Part shown: piece by piece, positions 54,785-64,000 of the stretch
Numbering within the stretch: position 1 is the first letter of the stretch
Layout of the letters: each line of letters starts with the position of its first letter
DNA from: Rhodanobacteraceae bacterium
GTDB lineage: Bacteria; Pseudomonadota; Gammaproteobacteria; Xanthomonadales; SZUA-5
Assembly: GCA_016713135.1 (NCBI GenBank)
Contig: JADJPR010000022.1
Location: 310,001-374,000 of the forward strand
DNA length: 64,000 bases
Direction: 5' to 3'
The notes under the pieces: generated by a model
Databases searched by the model: none
The model's input: the letters and a program-made list of their open reading frames with translations, nothing else
Told to the model about the DNA's origin: nothing
Position numbers and translations under genes: made by a program

Positions 54785-57010
54785 TCAGCGGAGGCCGCGC
54801 GCCACCCACACCTGCCCCAGGCTGATCGCGCCGTCGTTCGGCGGCAGCAGGCGGGGCAGCAAGGGCTTCAGTCCCTGCGCACGCAACCCCGATACCAGGT
54901 TCTCGGCCAGCACCCGGTTCAGCAGGCAACCGCCGCCCAGAGCCACCGTGTCCAGCCCCTGCGCGCGCGCCGCCGTGCCGACCCATTCGGCCAGTGCTGC
55001 CGCCAGCGTGCCGTGGAACAAGTTGGCGCCGTCGACCGGGCTGATCCCGGGTTGCGCGAGTGCAGCCAGCAACGGCGTGGGATCGAGTACGCCATTCTCG
55101 ATGCGCCAGCCGCCCGCGAGCACGCGCGGCGCGTCGACCAGCCCTTCCAGTGCCATCGGCGCCTGTCCCTCATGGCTGGAATGCCAGTGCAGCCCGAGCA
55201 GGCCGCAGGCGGCATCGAACCAGCGTCCGGCGCTGGTGGTGAGTGGTGCCAGGCCGCGGTCGAGCACTTGGCGCACTGCCGGCGCCAGGCTTTCCGCGCC
55301 GAATCGCGCCGGGATCTGCTCGCCCTGCCCGGCCAAGTGCAGCGCCGCCGCGGCGCACCGCCAGGTCTCGCGCGCGCAGCGGTCGCCGCCCGGCAGCGGC
55401 AACGGTCGCAGGTGGCCGATGCGCTCACAACGTGCGCCATCCACGCGCAGCAACTCGCCGCCCCAGGCGCCCCCGTCGTCGCCCATCCCATAGCCATCCA
55501 GCGCCACGCCGAGCACGCCGTGGTGCACCGCATGCTCGGCGAGTACCGCCGCGATATGCGCATGGTGGTGCTGCACCCGGGTCAGCGGCAGGCCGCTGGC
55601 GCGCGCCAGCTCGCTGCTGGCGAAATCCGGGTGCAGATCGCAGACCACACGTTCCGGGCGCACGGCGAGGATGCGCGACAGCTGCCTCGCGGTTTCCTGC
55701 AGGAAGCGGCGGGCCTCGGGATTGTCGAGATCGCCAACATGCTGCGACACGAAGGCCTGGCGTCCACGCGTGATGCAAAGCGTGTTCTTGAGGTAAGCGC
55801 CGACGCCCAGCAGCGGCGGCCCGTCGCTGCCCAGGTCGATCGGCTCCGGCACGTAGCCGCGCGCGCGGCGGATGAAGGCCGGCGCGCCGTCGACCAGGTG
55901 CATCACCGAGTCGTCGCAGCGCACCAGGATCGGGCGGTCGTGGCCGACGATACGATCGGCGATGCCCGCGAGGCGTTCGCGCGCGGCCTCGTCGGTGTGC
56001 ACCAGCGGTTCGCCGTGCGGATTGGCGCTGGTCATCACCAGCGCCAGCGGCCAAGGCTGGCGCAACCAGTCGTCGCCCGCCGGCTCGCCGGCCGCCGCAT
56101 GACACAGCAGCCAGTGGATCGGCGTGTACGGCAGCATCACGCCGACGCTCGGCAGATCCTGGGAGACCGACGGCGCAAGGCCATGGCTGGCCTGCGCGCG
56201 CAGCACCACAATCGGGCGTTCGCGCGATTGCAGCAGGCGTGCCGCGGTGTCGTCGACCTGCGCCACCCGGCGCGCCGATGCGAGATTGCTGACCATCACC
56301 GCCAGCGGCTTGGCTTCGCGCTGCTTGCGCGCGCGCAGCCGCGCAACGGCCGCCTCGTTGCGCGCATCACAGACCAGGTGGAAGCCGCCGAGTCCCTTGA
56401 GCGCGACGATCTCGCCGGCGGCCAGCCAGGCCATGATCTCGCGCGGATCGGCGTCGAGCCGCGGCCCGCACGCGCTGCAAGCGGTGGACTCGGCGTGGAA
56501 GCGACGGTTGCCGGGATCACGGTACTCGCGCTCACAATCGGGGCACAGCGGGAATCCTGCCAACGCGGTCTGCGGCCGGTCGTATGGGAGAGAGGCGCAG
56601 ATCGTGAAGCGCGGTCCGCAGTGGGTGCAGGTGATGAAGGGATAATGAAAGCGCCGGTCGGCGGGATCGAGGAGTTCGCCCAGGCAGTCGGTGCAGACGC
56701 CGACATCCGGGCCGATGCTGGTGCTGAGCGCCCCACCCGCCGGACTGTCGACGATCCGGAAGCCGTCCTCCCGGTCCACCGTCTCGATCGCGCCCACCTC
56801 GATCGAATCGATGCGCGCCAGCGACGGCGGATCTCCGGTGAGTGCCGCGGCCAGTTCCTCGCTGCGCGGCCCCTGGACCTCGATCAGGACGCCCTGCGCA
56901 TCGTTGCGCACCCAGCCGACCAGCCCCAGGCGGTGCGCCAGCGCGTGCACGCTGGGCCGCAAGCCGACGCCCTGCACCCGGCCGCGCACGCGGATGCGCA
57001 GGCGCGGCAC
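54785..57010 (-). CDS. hypF: Carbamoyltransferase HypF ([NiFe] hydrogenase maturation)
   Basis: Makes thiocarboxamide on HypE from carbamoyl phosphate, the source of the cyanide ligands of the [NiFe] site. The 741 residues contain an acylphosphatase domain (RGRVQGVGLRPSVHALAHRL), two CxxC zinc pairs each (CTDCLGELLDPADRRFHYPF with TCTHCGPRF, then CPDC and CSACGPRL), a YrdC-like domain (IVALKGLGGFHLVCDARNEA), and a Kae1-like domain with the HHHAHIAAVLAEH metal motif. It starts two bases after the hypB stop. Confidence 0.95.
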   Translation of the reverse strand: MPRLRIRVRGRVQGVGLRPSVHALAHRLGLVGWVRNDAQGVLIEVQGPRSEELAAALTGDPPSLARIDSIEVGAIETVDREDGFRIVDSPAGGALSTSIGPDVGVCTDCLGELLDPADRRFHYPFITCTHCGPRFTICASLPYDRPQTALAGFPLCPDCEREYRDPGNRRFHAESTACSACGPRLDADPREIMAWLAAGEIVALKGLGGFHLVCDARNEAAVARLRARKQREAKPLAVMVSNLASARRVAQVDDTAARLLQSRERPIVVLRAQASHGLAPSVSQDLPSVGVMLPYTPIHWLLCHAAAGEPAGDDWLRQPWPLALVMTSANPHGEPLVHTDEAARERLAGIADRIVGHDRPILVRCDDSVMHLVDGAPAFIRRARGYVPEPIDLGSDGPPLLGVGAYLKNTLCITRGRQAFVSQHVGDLDNPEARRFLQETARQLSRILAVRPERVVCDLHPDFASSELARASGLPLTRVQHHHAHIAAVLAEHAVHHGVLGVALDGYGMGDDGGAWGGELLRVDGARCERIGHLRPLPLPGGDRCARETWRCAAAALHLAGQGEQIPARFGAESLAPAVRQVLDRGLAPLTTSAGRWFDAACGLLGLHWHSSHEGQAPMALEGLVDAPRVLAGGWRIENGVLDPTPLLAALAQPGISPVDGANLFHGTLAAALAEWVGTAARAQGLDTVALGGGCLLNRVLAENLVSGLRAQGLKPLLPRLLPPNDGAISLGQVWVARGLR

Positions 57011-57012
57011 GC

Positions 57013-57852
57013 TCAGGCCCGCAATGCGCTGCGGGCGGAATCGATCCAGTCCGACCAGGCGTCAAGACCCTCGCCGCTGCGCGCCGACGTCCGGATCACC
57101 TCGATGTCGGGCTGCACCCGCCGCGCATTGGCGATCAGCAAGTCGACATCGAAATCGAGATGCGGCAGGAGGTCGCACTTGGACACCAGCATCAGGCGCG
57201 AAGCCGCGAAAATGTTGGGGTACTTGAGCGGCTTGTCCTCGCCCTCGGTGACCGATGCCAGCACCACCTTGTGCGCCTCGCCGAGGTCGAAGCCCGCTGG
57301 GCACACCAGGTTGCCGACGTTTTCGATGAAGACTACGCCGCCATCGACTGCCGGCAGTCGCTCCAGCGCACGCGCGACCATCGACGCATCCAGGTGGCAG
57401 CCCTTGCCGGTGTTGACCTGGATCGCCGGGACTCCGGTGGCGCGGATACGCTCGGCATCGTGACTGGTCTGCTGGTCGCCCTCGATCACGCCGAGCGGCA
57501 TCCCGCCGCGCGCCCGCATGGCCTGCAGCGTGCGCACCAGCAGGCTGGTCTTGCCCGACCCGGGGCTGGACACCAGGTTCAGTGCGAGCACCTGATGGGC
57601 GCTGAAGTGAGCGCGATTGCGCTGCGCCCATGCGGCGTTCTTCGACAACAGGTCCGCCTCGATGCGCACCAAGCGCGATTCGCTGATACCGGGCGCCGAC
57701 AGTCCGGAGGCGCTTGCCGCGATCAGTCCGCGATCCACCGCCGCTTCCTCGGGGGCCACCAGTTCCAGCGGCTCCGTGGGAGCGCGATGCTTCCAGACCA
57801 GCCCGGCATGGATGCTCACCTCGCCCTTGCCGCAACCGCACACGGTGCACAT
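57013..57852 (-). CDS. hypB: Hydrogenase nickel-insertion GTPase HypB
   Basis: Delivers nickel to the hydrogenase large subunit together with HypA. The 279-residue protein begins [11 protein letters not shown], the N-terminal high-affinity Ni site (CxxCGC type). The G domain has the P-loop [34 protein letters not shown] and [12 protein letters not shown] histidine-rich storage stretch, common in rhizobial HypB, is missing. The start at MCTVC is favoured over an upstream in-frame codon. hypF follows with a 2-bp gap. Confidence 0.95.
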   Translation of the reverse strand: MCTVCGCGKGEVSIHAGLVWKHRAPTEPLELVAPEEAAVDRGLIAASASGLSAPGISESRLVRIEADLLSKNAAWAQRNRAHFSAHQVLALNLVSSPGSGKTSLLVRTLQAMRARGGMPLGVIEGDQQTSHDAERIRATGVPAIQVNTGKGCHLDASMVARALERLPAVDGGVVFIENVGNLVCPAGFDLGEAHKVVLASVTEGEDKPLKYPNIFAASRLMLVSKCDLLPHLDFDVDLLIANARRVQPDIEVIRTSARSGEGLDAWSDWIDSARSALRA

Positions 57853-57922
57853 CGCCGGATCTCCCGCAGCCACGCGATGGGCGCCAGCTTAGCGCGACGC
57901 CGGCCGGTGGAAATGAGCAGGA

Positions 57923-58906
57923 TCAACCTGCGGTGTCGGCAGAACGTAACTCGACGGCCACGCAGGGATCGAACGCGGCGATGATCCAGCGCACGGCGCG
58001 CAGCGGATCGCGCGCCTGGCGCAAGTGCGCCAGCAGCTGCACCGCCGGACCGCCGGGCGCAAATTGGCGATCCGTCGGCGCCTCGACCTGGCAACCCACC
58101 CAACGGCCTCCAGCCAGCGTCACGCGGTACTCCAGGGGTCCGCGCGCGGTCTGCACGCTGCCTTGCCCGGTGCCGGCCCATTGCCGGTTGAGATCCGCTG
58201 CGGCGGGCGATGGCAGCAAGACTGCGCTGGACTGCAAGCGTGCCGCCAGGATTCCAAGGCCCGCGCGCGTGCCGTTCGCCAGTTCCTCGAAGCTTCGCTG
58301 CAACCAGCCGCGCCACAGCGCTCCGGCGCCGGCGAGCGCCTGGTCGATGCCGCCCTGCACACGTTCGCCCGCCCGCAAGGACTGCAGGCCGGACTGCAGC
58401 TCCGCCAGATGTTCGCGCGCCTGCTGCAGGGCAGGCAGGTCGGGAGACAGTCGTCCACCGCCGGGGCGGCACCAGTCGCCATCCGGATAACTGGCTCGGG
58501 CGATTTGCGCGACCAGCTTGCGCGCCGCCGCCACCGGCGCCGGCTCCATCGGGAGCGCCAGCAGTTGCATCCAGTCGATGCACTCGCGCCAGATGTGCGC
58601 GGCCACCGCATCGGCGATTGCCAGCGTGGCGCGCGCAGCGACGTGCGCAGGATCGGGCACGATCCCGGCGGCGTTCTCCACCGCCTCCAGGGCCGCCAGC
58701 GCATGCGCGCTGCCGCACAACGGAAACAGCTTCGGCAACAGCCGCAGGCAGTCGTCTGGCGTGCGGCCCTCGAGCCCATTCAGGATTCGCAACGGGCGCT
58801 GCAACTGCAGGTCGACGCCGTCCACCCTGCACCCGTCGGCGCGCACGCGCGCGATCAGCACACCGCTGTCGGCTGCCACCATCCCAAGGGCGCCCGCCGT
58901 GCTCAA
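57923..58906 (-). CDS. HupK-like hydrogenase accessory protein (degenerate large-subunit paralogue)
   Basis: A 327-residue protein between hypA and hypB. Its N-terminal third reads LFPLCGSAHALAALEAVENA, closely parallel to the large-subunit [19 protein letters not shown] here, and the C-terminus ends WIIAAFDPCVAVELRS against [10 protein letters not shown]. One cysteine of each nickel-binding pair is missing, so it cannot hold a normal [NiFe] site; HupK proteins of this kind are thought to act as scaffolds in maturation. A TTG start with GGAGG at a 4-nt spacing overlaps the hypA stop (TTGA). Confidence 0.78.
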   Translation of the reverse strand: MSTAGALGMVAADSGVLIARVRADGCRVDGVDLQLQRPLRILNGLEGRTPDDCLRLLPKLFPLCGSAHALAALEAVENAAGIVPDPAHVAARATLAIADAVAAHIWRECIDWMQLLALPMEPAPVAAARKLVAQIARASYPDGDWCRPGGGRLSPDLPALQQAREHLAELQSGLQSLRAGERVQGGIDQALAGAGALWRGWLQRSFEELANGTRAGLGILAARLQSSAVLLPSPAAADLNRQWAGTGQGSVQTARGPLEYRVTLAGGRWVGCQVEAPTDRQFAPGGPAVQLLAHLRQARDPLRAVRWIIAAFDPCVAVELRSADTAG

Positions 58907-59244
58907 GCGACCTCCATGGCGCTCAGGCGCAACTGCTCGCCGTCGTCGATCCGCAGCGCTGACCCGCCACACTCCGGGCAGGCGTCCTGGCGGCTGGTGA
59001 TGGCAACGCCATGGCCGCAGTCGAAGCACCAGGCGCGGCCGGGAATGATCTCGATGTCCAGGTGTGCGCCTTCCGCCGGCCCGCCGCGTGCGGCGCAGTC
59101 GAAACAGAAAACCAGTGCGGCCGGCTCCACCTGCCCGAGAGCGCCGATCGCCAGTTGCACGCGCAGCACTCGTGTCGCGCCTTCAGCCTGAAGGTGCTCG
59201 GTGAGCAGGTCGACCAGCGACAGGCAGAGCGACATCTCGTGCAT
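58903..59244 (-). CDS. hypA: Hydrogenase nickel chaperone HypA
   Basis: A 113-residue nickel metallochaperone. The N-terminal MHEMSLCLSLVDLL supplies the Ni ligands, with His2 diagnostic. The zinc domain has two CxxC pairs: FCFDCAARGG and, further on, WCFDCGHG with ACPECGGS, which is one pair more than usual and merits attention. It sits between hybE and the hupK-like gene, whose start overlaps its stop. Confidence 0.93.
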   Translation of the reverse strand: MHEMSLCLSLVDLLTEHLQAEGATRVLRVQLAIGALGQVEPAALVFCFDCAARGGPAEGAHLDIEIIPGRAWCFDCGHGVAITSRQDACPECGGSALRIDDGEQLRLSAMEVA

Positions 59245-59256
59245 GGCAGCCCTGGC

Positions 59257-59760
59257 CTAAGTCTCGGCGCGATCGGGGACCACCGGCGCCATCGGGCGCC
59301 ATCCTGCAAGGAACGCACGCCGACCCGGGCTGTCCACGCGCGGCACCGCCGGCTTCGCGGCGAGCACCTGCGCCAGCACCCCCCGTGCCTCGTTGCAGGC
59401 ATGCGCCTGCGAGCCGAAGGCGTGCATCGGCGAATGCAGCGAGTGCGCCCAGTAGGCGCCGATGCCCTCGTCCCCACCGTAGACGAATCGCCGGGAGCCA
59501 CCCGGCAGCGGAATGCCCCGCGCCTGGCCGAAACGCGTCGGATCCACCGGTGCCTGCTCCAGTGGCAGCAGCATCAGGTTCATGAACCAGGGCGTGACCA
59601 GCACGCCGATCAGGTCCGACTCGTCGAAGTGCGTGAACCCGCAGGCTTCCACCGACAATTGCGCGTTGTAGAACGGCAGCTCGCGCATCCGGGTATCCCC
59701 GATCTCGCGGAAATGCACCGCAAGCGCGCAGACCCGGAGGTCACTGGCGTGGTTGTTCAT
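59257..59760 (-). CDS. hybE: [NiFe]-hydrogenase assembly chaperone HybE
   Basis: A 167-residue chaperone of the HybE/HupJ family that associates with the Hyb large and small subunits before Tat export. The segments LPFYNAQLSVEACGF, IGVLVTPWFMNLMLLPLEQA and FVYGGDEGIGAYWAHSLHSP fit the family (in E. coli HybE the PWFMNLVLLP segment is conserved). The ATG at 59760 overlaps the hypC stop by four bases. hypA starts 12 bp after its stop. Confidence 0.9.
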   Translation of the reverse strand: MNNHASDLRVCALAVHFREIGDTRMRELPFYNAQLSVEACGFTHFDESDLIGVLVTPWFMNLMLLPLEQAPVDPTRFGQARGIPLPGGSRRFVYGGDEGIGAYWAHSLHSPMHAFGSQAHACNEARGVLAQVLAAKPAVPRVDSPGRRAFLAGWRPMAPVVPDRAET

Positions 59761-59993
59761 CGCGCTTCCTCCATCAAGACCTGCAGGCGGGCGTAGAGCT
59801 CGAGCATCTCGCATGCCTCCGCAGGTGTCAGTTTCGCCAGCGCGTGACGTTGCGCCTGCACCGCCAGGTAGTCGCCCACGTTCACGGGCTCATCCAGCAG
59901 GTGCAGCAAGACCGGCAATTGCGTGCCGCCGCGCTCGACCACGGCATGCCCCGGACCCAGTGCGACCACCTGCATGGGCACGCTCAGGCACAT
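59757..59993 (-). CDS. hypC: Hydrogenase maturation chaperone HypC
   Basis: A 78-residue HypC/HybG-type chaperone that carries the Fe(CN)2CO unit and binds the pro-form of the large subunit through Cys2. The N-terminus MCLSVPMQVVAL is the diagnostic motif, followed by GDYLAVQAQRHALAKL and a helical C-terminus. Its ATG overlaps the hybD stop by one base (TGATG) and its stop overlaps hybE by four, so the genes are tightly coupled. Confidence 0.92.
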   Translation of the reverse strand: MCLSVPMQVVALGPGHAVVERGGTQLPVLLHLLDEPVNVGDYLAVQAQRHALAKLTPAEACEMLELYARLQVLMEEAR

Positions 59994-60481
59994 CAGGCCA
60001 CCTCCAGCGCCGGCACGGCGGCGACGCCCAGCCGCCGCAGGCGCGCGAGCACGCACTCCAGCGCTGCCTCGCAAGCGCGCTCGCCGATGGGTGTCAGCTC
60101 CGTGCCGAGTTCGATCCCGGCAGGTTCGACCGCCACCAGCGAAAGTCCCGCGGGCAAGGCATCCATCAGCGCGGCCGCGGCGAGCAGGTCCGACAGGCCG
60201 ATCTGGTGCGGCGAGATGCGTTGCTGGAAGAAAGCGGGCACCGCGGCGCCCTGAAACTCGTGGATTTCGCCGGGTGGACCGTCGAGCCGCGCGCAATCGA
60301 CGATCAGCAGGTGCTCGCAGGCGGCCACGTCGTCGAGCAACACCATCCCCGAGGTGCCGCCGTCGAGCACCTGCACCTGCGCCGGCAGGCGCCAGCGGGC
60401 CTGCAGGCGTTGCACGACATGCACGCCGATGCCCTCGTCCTGGAGCAGGATGTTGCCGATGCCGAGCACCAGGATGTCCAC
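59993..60481 (-). CDS. hybD: Hydrogenase maturation protease HybD
   Basis: Endopeptidase that removes the C-terminal peptide of the large subunit after nickel insertion. The 162-residue protein starts VDILVLGIGNILLQDEGIGV (GTG start, Glu16) and has DCARLD (Asp62) and ISPHQIGLSDLL (His92), the three nickel-sensing ligands expected. The GTG lies two bases after the hybC stop. The family name follows the Hyb genes beside it; the product would act on HybC. Confidence 0.92.
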   Translation of the reverse strand: MDILVLGIGNILLQDEGIGVHVVQRLQARWRLPAQVQVLDGGTSGMVLLDDVAACEHLLIVDCARLDGPPGEIHEFQGAAVPAFFQQRISPHQIGLSDLLAAAALMDALPAGLSLVAVEPAGIELGTELTPIGERACEAALECVLARLRRLGVAAVPALEVA

Positions 60482-60483
60482 CT

Positions 60484-62191
60484 TCAGAAGGCCTTGACTG
60501 AAACGATCGGGCGTCGCTGCGGATCGCTCATGTGGATCGCGCAGGCGATGCACGGATCGAAGCTGTGCACCGTGCGCAGTACCTCCAGCGGCAGCTCCGG
60601 ATCCGCCACCGGATTGTCCAGCAGCGCTGCTTCGTAAGGCCCCGGGCGATCCTGGTCGTCGCGCGGGCCGGCGTTCCAGGTCGACGGAACCACGGCCTGG
60701 TAATTGCGGATCTTGCCGTCCTCGATCACCACCCAGTGCGAGAGCACGCCACGCGGCGCCTCGTGGAAGCCAAATCCACGGATCTCGCCCTTGGGGAACA
60801 CAGGCCGGTTCCAGGTGTCGAAATCGCGCTTGGCGATGTTCGCCATCAGCAGCTTCCACTGGTTGACCAGGCTGTCGTGCAGCACCGCGCAGCGCACCGC
60901 CCGCGCAGCGATGCGACCGATGGTGGAATGCAGCGCGGACAGCGGGATCTGCGCGCCGGCGACCGCACTGGCCTGCGCCAGCAACTTGTCCAGATGGCGC
61001 TTGGTCGACGCGTGGCCGGCCGCTGCCATCGCCAGCACATTGGCCAGCGGGCCCACCTGCACGCGTTCGCCGTGGAAGGTCGGCGCCTTGATCCAGGAGT
61101 ATTTGCCGTCCTCCTGGAAGTCGGTGTAGTTGGGCTCGGTCTGGCCTTCCCAGGGATGCAGCGAAGGCTGGTCGCCCGCGTAGCGATACCAGGAATGCCC
61201 GACTTCCTCCTTCACGCCGTCGCGGAAGAAGGCATCCTGGTAGTCATCGATGGCGCGGAACTTCGCGAGGTCGCCGTCCGGGATGTAGCCTCCTGGCAGT
61301 TCGAACTGCGTCCCCATCTCGTCGAGCGGCAGGTCCGGTGCCGACAGATAGTGCGTGATGCCCTTGCCATAGCCGGTCCAGTCCGCGTACAGCGCACCCA
61401 CCGCGGCGACGTCCGCCATCATCGCGTTGTGCACGAAGTCGCCGAGTTCGTCGATCAGCGCCTTGACTGCGTGAAGGCGCTCCAGCGTCAGCGTCGACTG
61501 GCTGTCGGGGTTGATCGCATTGGAGACGCCGCCGACCGCGAGATTCTGGATGTGCGGCGTCTTCGCGCCGAGGATGGAGACGATCCGGTTGGCGCTGCGC
61601 TGCACTTCCAGCGCCTGCAGATAGTGCGCGGCCGCCATCAGGTTGGCATCCGGCGGCAGTTTCATCGCCGGGTGCCCCCAGTAGCCGGAGGCGTACACCC
61701 CGAGTTGGCCGCTGGCGACGAAGGTGCCCAGTCGATCGCGCGCCGCCTGCATCTGTTGCACCGAGTTGCCCTTGTAGTCCGACAGCGACTGCGCCAGCGT
61801 TGCCGCGCCGCCTCGGATCGCCCTGCAGCGAGGACACGATGTCCACCCAGTCCAGCGCCGCCAGGTGGTAGAAGTGCACCAGGTGATCGTGGATGCCGTG
61901 CGCGCTGATGATCATGTTGCGGATGTACTGCGCGTTCAGCGGCACCGGCAGCTGCAGCGCGTTCTCCACCGCCCGCACCGAGGCCAGCGCGTGCACCGTG
62001 GTGCACACGCCGCAGATCCGCTGGGCGTAGACCCAGGCATCGCGCGGATCGCGCCCGCGCAGGATCAGCTCGATGCCGCGCCACATCTGGCCGGAGGACC
62101 AGGCCTTGGTCACGCGGCCGCCGTCCACCTCGACATCGACCCGCAGATGACCTTCGATGCGGGTGATGGGATCGATCACGACACGGGTCAT
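60484..62191 (-). CDS. hybC: [NiFe] hydrogenase large subunit (frameshifted in this sequence)
   Basis: Uptake-hydrogenase catalytic subunit holding the [NiFe] site. The start [16 protein letters not shown] and L1 motif RICGVC (Cys60, Cys63) are in one frame; near 61815-61820 one base is extra, after which [20 protein letters not shown] continues in another frame to the L2 motif [10 protein letters not shown] and a 15-residue tail ([15 protein letters not shown]) that HybD removes. Corrected length is about 568 residues, like E. coli HybC. It is preceded by hybB with a 13-bp gap. Confidence 0.93.
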
Positions 62192-62204
62192 GGGAGACTC
62201 CTGA

Positions 62205-63362
62205 TCAGGCGTGCGCGGGCTGCCGCACCGGGGCGTGCAGGACTGGGAAGAGCTTGATGACGACCAGGTAACCGAGGATCTCGAAGGCGATCATGCCCAG
62301 CGTGACCAGGATCTCCTGCACCGACGGGAAGTACGTATAGCCGGCGACCGCCGGCGTGTAGCCGACCAGATAGGCGTTGAAGCGATAGACGATCGCGAAC
62401 AGCAGCAGCGCCAGCGCGGCCAGGAAGGTCCAGACCTCATCGCGCCGCGCCGCGGGCGACAGGAATCCCACCGCAGCGAACAGCGCCAGCGCATTCTCGG
62501 ACCAGAAGCTCGCCGCCAGCGGCGTCAGTTCCAGCGCGTCGCCAAGCGCGTCGCGCCACAGCAGGTCGGCCCAGCGCAGCAGCAGCCAGCCGGCCAGCAG
62601 CCAACCGATGACGCTCGACAGCCGTGCCAGCATGTGATGCTCCGACGCCAGGCGGAAGCTCTTGGTGACCACCGTGGCCTCGAACACCACCAGCGCATAG
62701 CCCATCGCCAGCACCGAGCTGACGAACAGCAGCGGCAGCCACGGCGTCAGGTACAAGGGCGACAGCTTGTGCCCGACCACCAGCAGGATCGACCCAAGCG
62801 AAGACTGGTGCATGAATGGCAGCAGGATGCCGATCGAGATGACCAGCCACATGACGCGGGCGATGCGCTGGCGCCATTTCTCGAGACCGAAGCGCTCCAG
62901 CACCATCGGCGAGTTTTCGACGAACAGCAGCAGGGTGTACGCACTGACGCACAGGCCGGTCTCCAGCATCACCGAGCTGAAATTCCAGTGCCACGGCAGC
63001 AGCAGGTTGTAGAACTGCCACCAGCGGCCCATGTCGATGATCGCGGCGGAGCCTGCCAGCACGTACCCGAAAAGGCTGCTGACCAAGGCGGGCCGCATCA
63101 ACGGGTGGTAGCGACCCTGGTTGAACACGTAAATCAGCATGGCCATGGCAAAGCCGCCGCAGCCGAGCGAACTGCCGATGATCAGGTCCCAGGTCACCCA
63201 CAGGCCCCAGGGATACCCCGCACTCAGGTTGCTGACGTCGCCCAGGCCGTAGATGAAGCGCTTCAGCAGCACGATGCCCGCAATCGAGGCCAGCAACCCG
63301 AGCACCAGGCTGAAAGGCGTGAACAGCGAAACCCCACGCAGCCGCTGCGGATGACCGGACAT
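62205..63362 (-). CDS. hybB: HybB-type quinone-linked membrane subunit of hydrogenase
   Basis: A 385-residue integral membrane protein of the NrfD/HybB family with about ten helices and no heme ligands expected. Segments such as [40 protein letters not shown] and [20 protein letters not shown] match HybB. It passes electrons from HybA to quinone in Hyb-type uptake hydrogenases. The hybA stop is one base upstream of its ATG. Confidence 0.93.
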   Translation of the reverse strand: MSGHPQRLRGVSLFTPFSLVLGLLASIAGIVLLKRFIYGLGDVSNLSAGYPWGLWVTWDLIIGSSLGCGGFAMAMLIYVFNQGRYHPLMRPALVSSLFGYVLAGSAAIIDMGRWWQFYNLLLPWHWNFSSVMLETGLCVSAYTLLLFVENSPMVLERFGLEKWRQRIARVMWLVISIGILLPFMHQSSLGSILLVVGHKLSPLYLTPWLPLLFVSSVLAMGYALVVFEATVVTKSFRLASEHHMLARLSSVIGWLLAGWLLLRWADLLWRDALGDALELTPLAASFWSENALALFAAVGFLSPAARRDEVWTFLAALALLLFAIVYRFNAYLVGYTPAVAGYTYFPSVQEILVTLGMIAFEILGYLVVIKLFPVLHAPVRQPAHA

Positions 63363-63363
63363 C

Positions 63364-64000
63364 TCAGTGCTCCTCGTGGTCCTGCGCGTCGATGCCGGGC
63401 TTGTTGCGTCGAACGACCCAAGCCAACCCGAACAGCGCCACCGCAGGCGCCAGCAAGTAGTTGTAAAGTTTGTGCTGCAAACCCTCGACGAAGCGCACCG
63501 GCGCGTCCGGCCCGAGCGTGGGCAGGCCGAGTTTCTCGAAGGGCACGGCGCTCAGGTAACGCACCTGGGTGCCGCCGACCTCGGTCTGGCCATAGACATG
63601 CTTCTGGTAGAGCGCAATCGCCGCCTCGTGCATCGGCCGGTCGCCGCGGATATCGCCGCGCGGGAACTGATGCAGGGTGCCAGGCTCCGCGGCCAGGCGT
63701 TGTTCGGCCTCTGCCTGCAGATCGGCCACCGGGCCAAACAGCGAAGCACCCGTCGGACACACGTCGCAGCATGCCGGAATGCCTCCCTGCGCCTGCAAGT
63801 GCGCGCACATCTGGCATTTGTTGATCTGCCCGAAAGGTTTGCCCAGATCGAACTGCGGCACGCCGAAAGGACAGCCGTAAGAGCAGTAGCGGCATCCCAG
63901 GCAGGCATCGGCGTCGTGGGTCACGATGCCTGTGACCGGATCCTTGATCATCGCGCCGACCGGGCACACCGAGACGCAACTGGCATCCACACAATGCAGG
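63364..64000 (-). CDS. hybA: HybA-type 4Fe-4S ferredoxin subunit (5' end beyond the window)
   Basis: Iron-sulphur electron-transfer subunit linking the hydrogenase to HybB. The frame is open to the right edge (LHCVDASCVSVCPVGAM), so the start, signal peptide and first cluster are outside. Visible clusters are ACLGCRYCSYGCPFGVP and KCQMCAHLQ with ACCDVCPTGA. A C-terminal hydrophobic helix (KLYNYLLAPAVALFGLAWVV) anchors it in the membrane, as in E. coli HybA. The small subunit gene hybO is expected just upstream. Confidence 0.92.
   Translation of the reverse strand, partial: LHCVDASCVSVCPVGAMIKDPVTGIVTHDADACLGCRYCSYGCPFGVPQFDLGKPFGQINKCQMCAHLQAQGGIPACCDVCPTGASLFGPVADLQAEAEQRLAAEPGTLHQFPRGDIRGDRPMHEAAIALYQKHVYGQTEVGGTQVRYLSAVPFEKLGLPTLGPDAPVRFVEGLQHKLYNYLLAPAVALFGLAWVVRRNKPGIDAQDHEEH

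Overview
The window is about 64 kb of GC-rich, densely coded DNA, most likely from a gammaproteobacterium of the Lysobacterales (Xanthomonadales). The indications are the serC-serA-pheA-hisC-aroA-cmk-rpsA gene order, a THX ribosomal protein gene, DUF3429/DUF2189/DUF3228 families, abundant G-rich intergenic hairpins, and a secreted protein ending in a GFE-type tail. The genus is not identifiable from sequence alone. Five conserved or well-organised genes or gene pairs carry single-base frameshifts at GC-rich or homopolymeric spots, which points to a draft assembly rather than gene decay.

Layout. (1) 1-7989, minus strand: the serine/aromatic/histidine supraoperon serC, serA, pheA, hisC, aroA, cmk, rpsA (rpsA runs off the left edge). 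A HicBA toxin-antitoxin pair sits between pheA and hisC. (2) 8.1-17.4 kb: a glycine-zipper protein, divergent hutF/hutI (histidine degradation), ribosomal THX, a renalase-like oxidoreductase with DUF3429, an NTF2-like protein, and an XRE regulator divergent from a VAO-type FAD oxidase with a perfect palindrome between them. (3) 17.4-27.7 kb: a two-gene M16 peptidase pair, a PQQ-type sugar dehydrogenase lipoprotein, two FAD flavoproteins, an RluA-type pseudouridine synthase, DUF3228 and a methyltransferase. (4) 27.8-41.2 kb, the accessory part: a MITE-like element with 22-bp terminal inverted repeats, a 1513-residue exported TPR protein with no recognised C-terminal family, a TylF-type methyltransferase, a Tat-exported spermidine-dehydrogenase-like flavoprotein, a secreted CGTase-like GH13 enzyme and an FG-GAP protein. 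(5) 41.3-47.7 kb: a 7TM-type histidine kinase, its LuxR response regulator, and a TPR-CHAT protease-like protein whose signal-peptide part is split off by a probable frameshift. (6) 48-54.7 kb: a PCu(A)C copper chaperone, enoyl-CoA hydratase, GFA and DUF5989 proteins, acnA (two frameshifts) followed by a 49-bp duplicate of its own 3' end, DUF2237 and a SOUL heme protein. (7) 54.8-64 kb, minus strand: a [NiFe] hydrogenase operon of Hyb type, hybA (cut by the right edge), hybB, hybC, hybD, hypC, hybE, hypA, hupK-like, hypB, hypF. The small subunit should lie just beyond the right end; hypD and hypE are not in the window.

The best candidates for something undescribed are the giant TPR protein (28151-32692), the acnA 3'-end duplication, the MITE-like element, the CHAT/two-component block, and a terminator-like hairpin placed directly before rpsA.
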